Positions 5,016-5,989 of a stretch of DNA of 5,989 nt are shown here, piece after piece. The notes below the pieces were generated by a model, which was given only the letters and a program-made list of their open reading frames with translations, was not told the DNA's origin and searched no databases. The position numbers were made by a program, and so were the translations under genes. This DNA is from Bacteriovorax stolpii (GTDB lineage Bacteria > Bdellovibrionota > Bacteriovoracia > Bacteriovoracales > Bacteriovoracaceae): contig CAMAYW010000164.1 of NCBI GenBank assembly GCA_945862475.1, positions 1 through 5,989 of the forward strand, in the 5' to 3' direction. The first letter of the stretch is position 1. Every line of letters starts with the position of its first letter.

Positions 5016-5989
5016 TTAAGGTGAAGTAAAGAAGCTTGTTCCAAAGTTTGTTGTGAATAGATCATTGGCCGGATTAAAGACATTCAGCTTCATTTCCGTT
5101 GTACCATTAAATTTTTGATTATTCCCAGTAAAAGTGTTTGTGGGGTCACCTAGATTAAGTGATGTCGTGACAACATCACTTTGAGGGTAAGAATCAGTCA
5201 TAAGAAAGCCTTCAATAGTGGCCGACAATGTTGCCGGTAAGTCATTTAAATATGGTAGTGACAAAGAGAAGGTACTGAACATTTCAGGTTCGTAAGAGAA
5301 ATGGATATTATATGCCATTCTTAGTTTTTGAGATGAATCATAGTCTAGGCGGTAGTTATTCATTTTTTCTAAGTAATCTCCGCTATCCTGTTTGGCTGAA
5401 GAGAATTCATAGTGCATTCCCTCAAAAGTTGTATCAGAAGTTTTAAAAATTCGACTCATTGTATACTCAATATCTTTGAGAACAGGAGCATTCCCTGATA
5501 GAGCATATTTTTTTAGTTGTTCTAAAATCTCGTATCTTTGAACATCTTGGCTGAGGTCGCTAGGTGTCGACCAGTTAATGATCTTATAAGTATCGAATCG
5601 AATGGGACCGAAGGCATATTTACTTGACTCCTCCATCTTTCCCATAAGTTGATCACAACGAAACTCCATTACTACGGAAGGAAATAAACTAGAATTTTTA
5701 TAATCATAAAAGAGGAGTCTTTTCTGGAAAGAGCCATATGAGCCAACATTCGTACCGCAAGCTGTTTCATTTCTGTCAGAAGGATTGCAGATAAATCCTG
5801 TAGGTGTTGAGATTGGAGAATTTGTAAGGACGAATTTATAAGTATTCATGGATAAGTGAGCAGGATCATAAAAAGACATTTGTTTTGTACCCAAGGCATC
5901 AACACAGGCTTGCGAAAAAGTTGTACTAAGTGATGTGGGTTTAAAAAGTGATCCCATCATTTCGGCAGAAAAGATTGTTCTCATCTGAG
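5016..5989 (-). CDS. Hypothetical protein, C-terminal part (gene continues past the right edge)
   Basis: At least 322 residues end at TAA (complement of 5016-5018). The frame is still open at the window edge: a CAG codon precedes the Met at 5984. That Met is not followed by a signal peptide and need not be the start, so the N-terminus probably lies outside. The visible part is rich in Ser, Thr, Asn, Tyr and Phe and has four cysteines (27, 66, 76, 110 counted from that Met), one in FICNPSDRNETACG. The middle is charged with helical stretches (about 145-200). The last 100 residues look like alternating beta strands with small polar turns (FSTFSLSLPYL, ATLSATIEGFL, TEMKLNVFNP). This composition suits an exported or surface-associated protein, which is inferred. 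No known domain was recognised. Confidence 0.7.
   Translation of the reverse strand, partial: QMRTIFSAEMMGSLFKPTSLSTTFSQACVDALGTKQMSFYDPAHLSMNTYKFVLTNSPISTPTGFICNPSDRNETACGTNVGSYGSFQKRLLFYDYKNSSLFPSVVMEFRCDQLMGKMEESSKYAFGPIRFDTYKIINWSTPSDLSQDVQRYEILEQLKKYALSGNAPVLKDIEYTMSRIFKTSDTTFEGMHYEFSSAKQDSGDYLEKMNNYRLDYDSSQKLRMAYNIHFSYEPEMFSTFSLSLPYLNDLPATLSATIEGFLMTDSYPQSDVVTTSLNLGDPTNTFTGNNQKFNGTTEMKLNVFNPANDLFTTNFGTSFFTSP

Noticed and set aside
1..5989. Search for CRISPR arrays, tRNAs, insertion sequences and direct repeats
   Set aside because: No regularly spaced repeats, cloverleaf candidates, transposase-like proteins or flanking terminal repeats were seen by eye.

Overview
The window is AT-rich, gene-dense bacterial DNA. 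It has eight genes, short gaps, ATGA stop/start overlaps and convergent overlaps. Two small proteins carry Sec signal peptides with AxA-type cleavage sites, and several genes have recognisable Shine-Dalgarno (SD) sequences, so a Gram-negative bacterium is likely. The AT bias, the anonymous small secreted proteins and the photolyase pair would suit a Bdellovibrionota/Bacteriovorax-like organism, but this is a tentative impression and no single gene proves it. There is no rRNA, tRNA, CRISPR array, insertion sequence or other mobile element.

Layout, left to right. The 3' end of a DedA-family membrane protein gene (to 344, +) is followed by a 52-bp gap with two dyads. The second dyad is a long hairpin that swallows the start codon of the next gene. 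Two photolyase/cryptochrome-family genes follow (397-1878 and 1875-3329, both +), overlapping by ATGA. The first belongs to the bacterial PhrB/FeS-BCP class but appears to lack the Fe-S ligands. The second belongs to the classical photolyase/cryptochrome fold family. A FabZ-like hotdog dehydratase gene (3312-3782, -) converges on the second photolyase with an 18-nt overlap.

The only sizeable non-coding stretch is the 188-bp divergent region 3783-3970. It holds a perfect 8-1-8 palindrome overlapping a probable promoter for the hotdog gene, an orphan AGGAGG, and the ribosome binding site of the next gene. Two small secreted proteins, again joined by ATGA (3971-4354 and 4351-4743, +), converge with a small S4-type RNA-binding protein (4737-4991, -). 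The S4 gene sits 24 bp downstream of a hypothetical protein gene that runs off the right edge (5016-5989, -). No stretch above 300 bases lacks a gene.

How the genes relate: the photolyase pair is the functional core. Translational coupling suggests the two flavoproteins are made together, perhaps covering two kinds of UV photoproduct or pairing repair with light sensing. The hairpin over the first start codon suggests post-transcriptional control of the whole pair. The hotdog protein, the secreted pair, the S4 protein and the right-edge protein show no evident link to light or DNA repair and look like separate transcription units.
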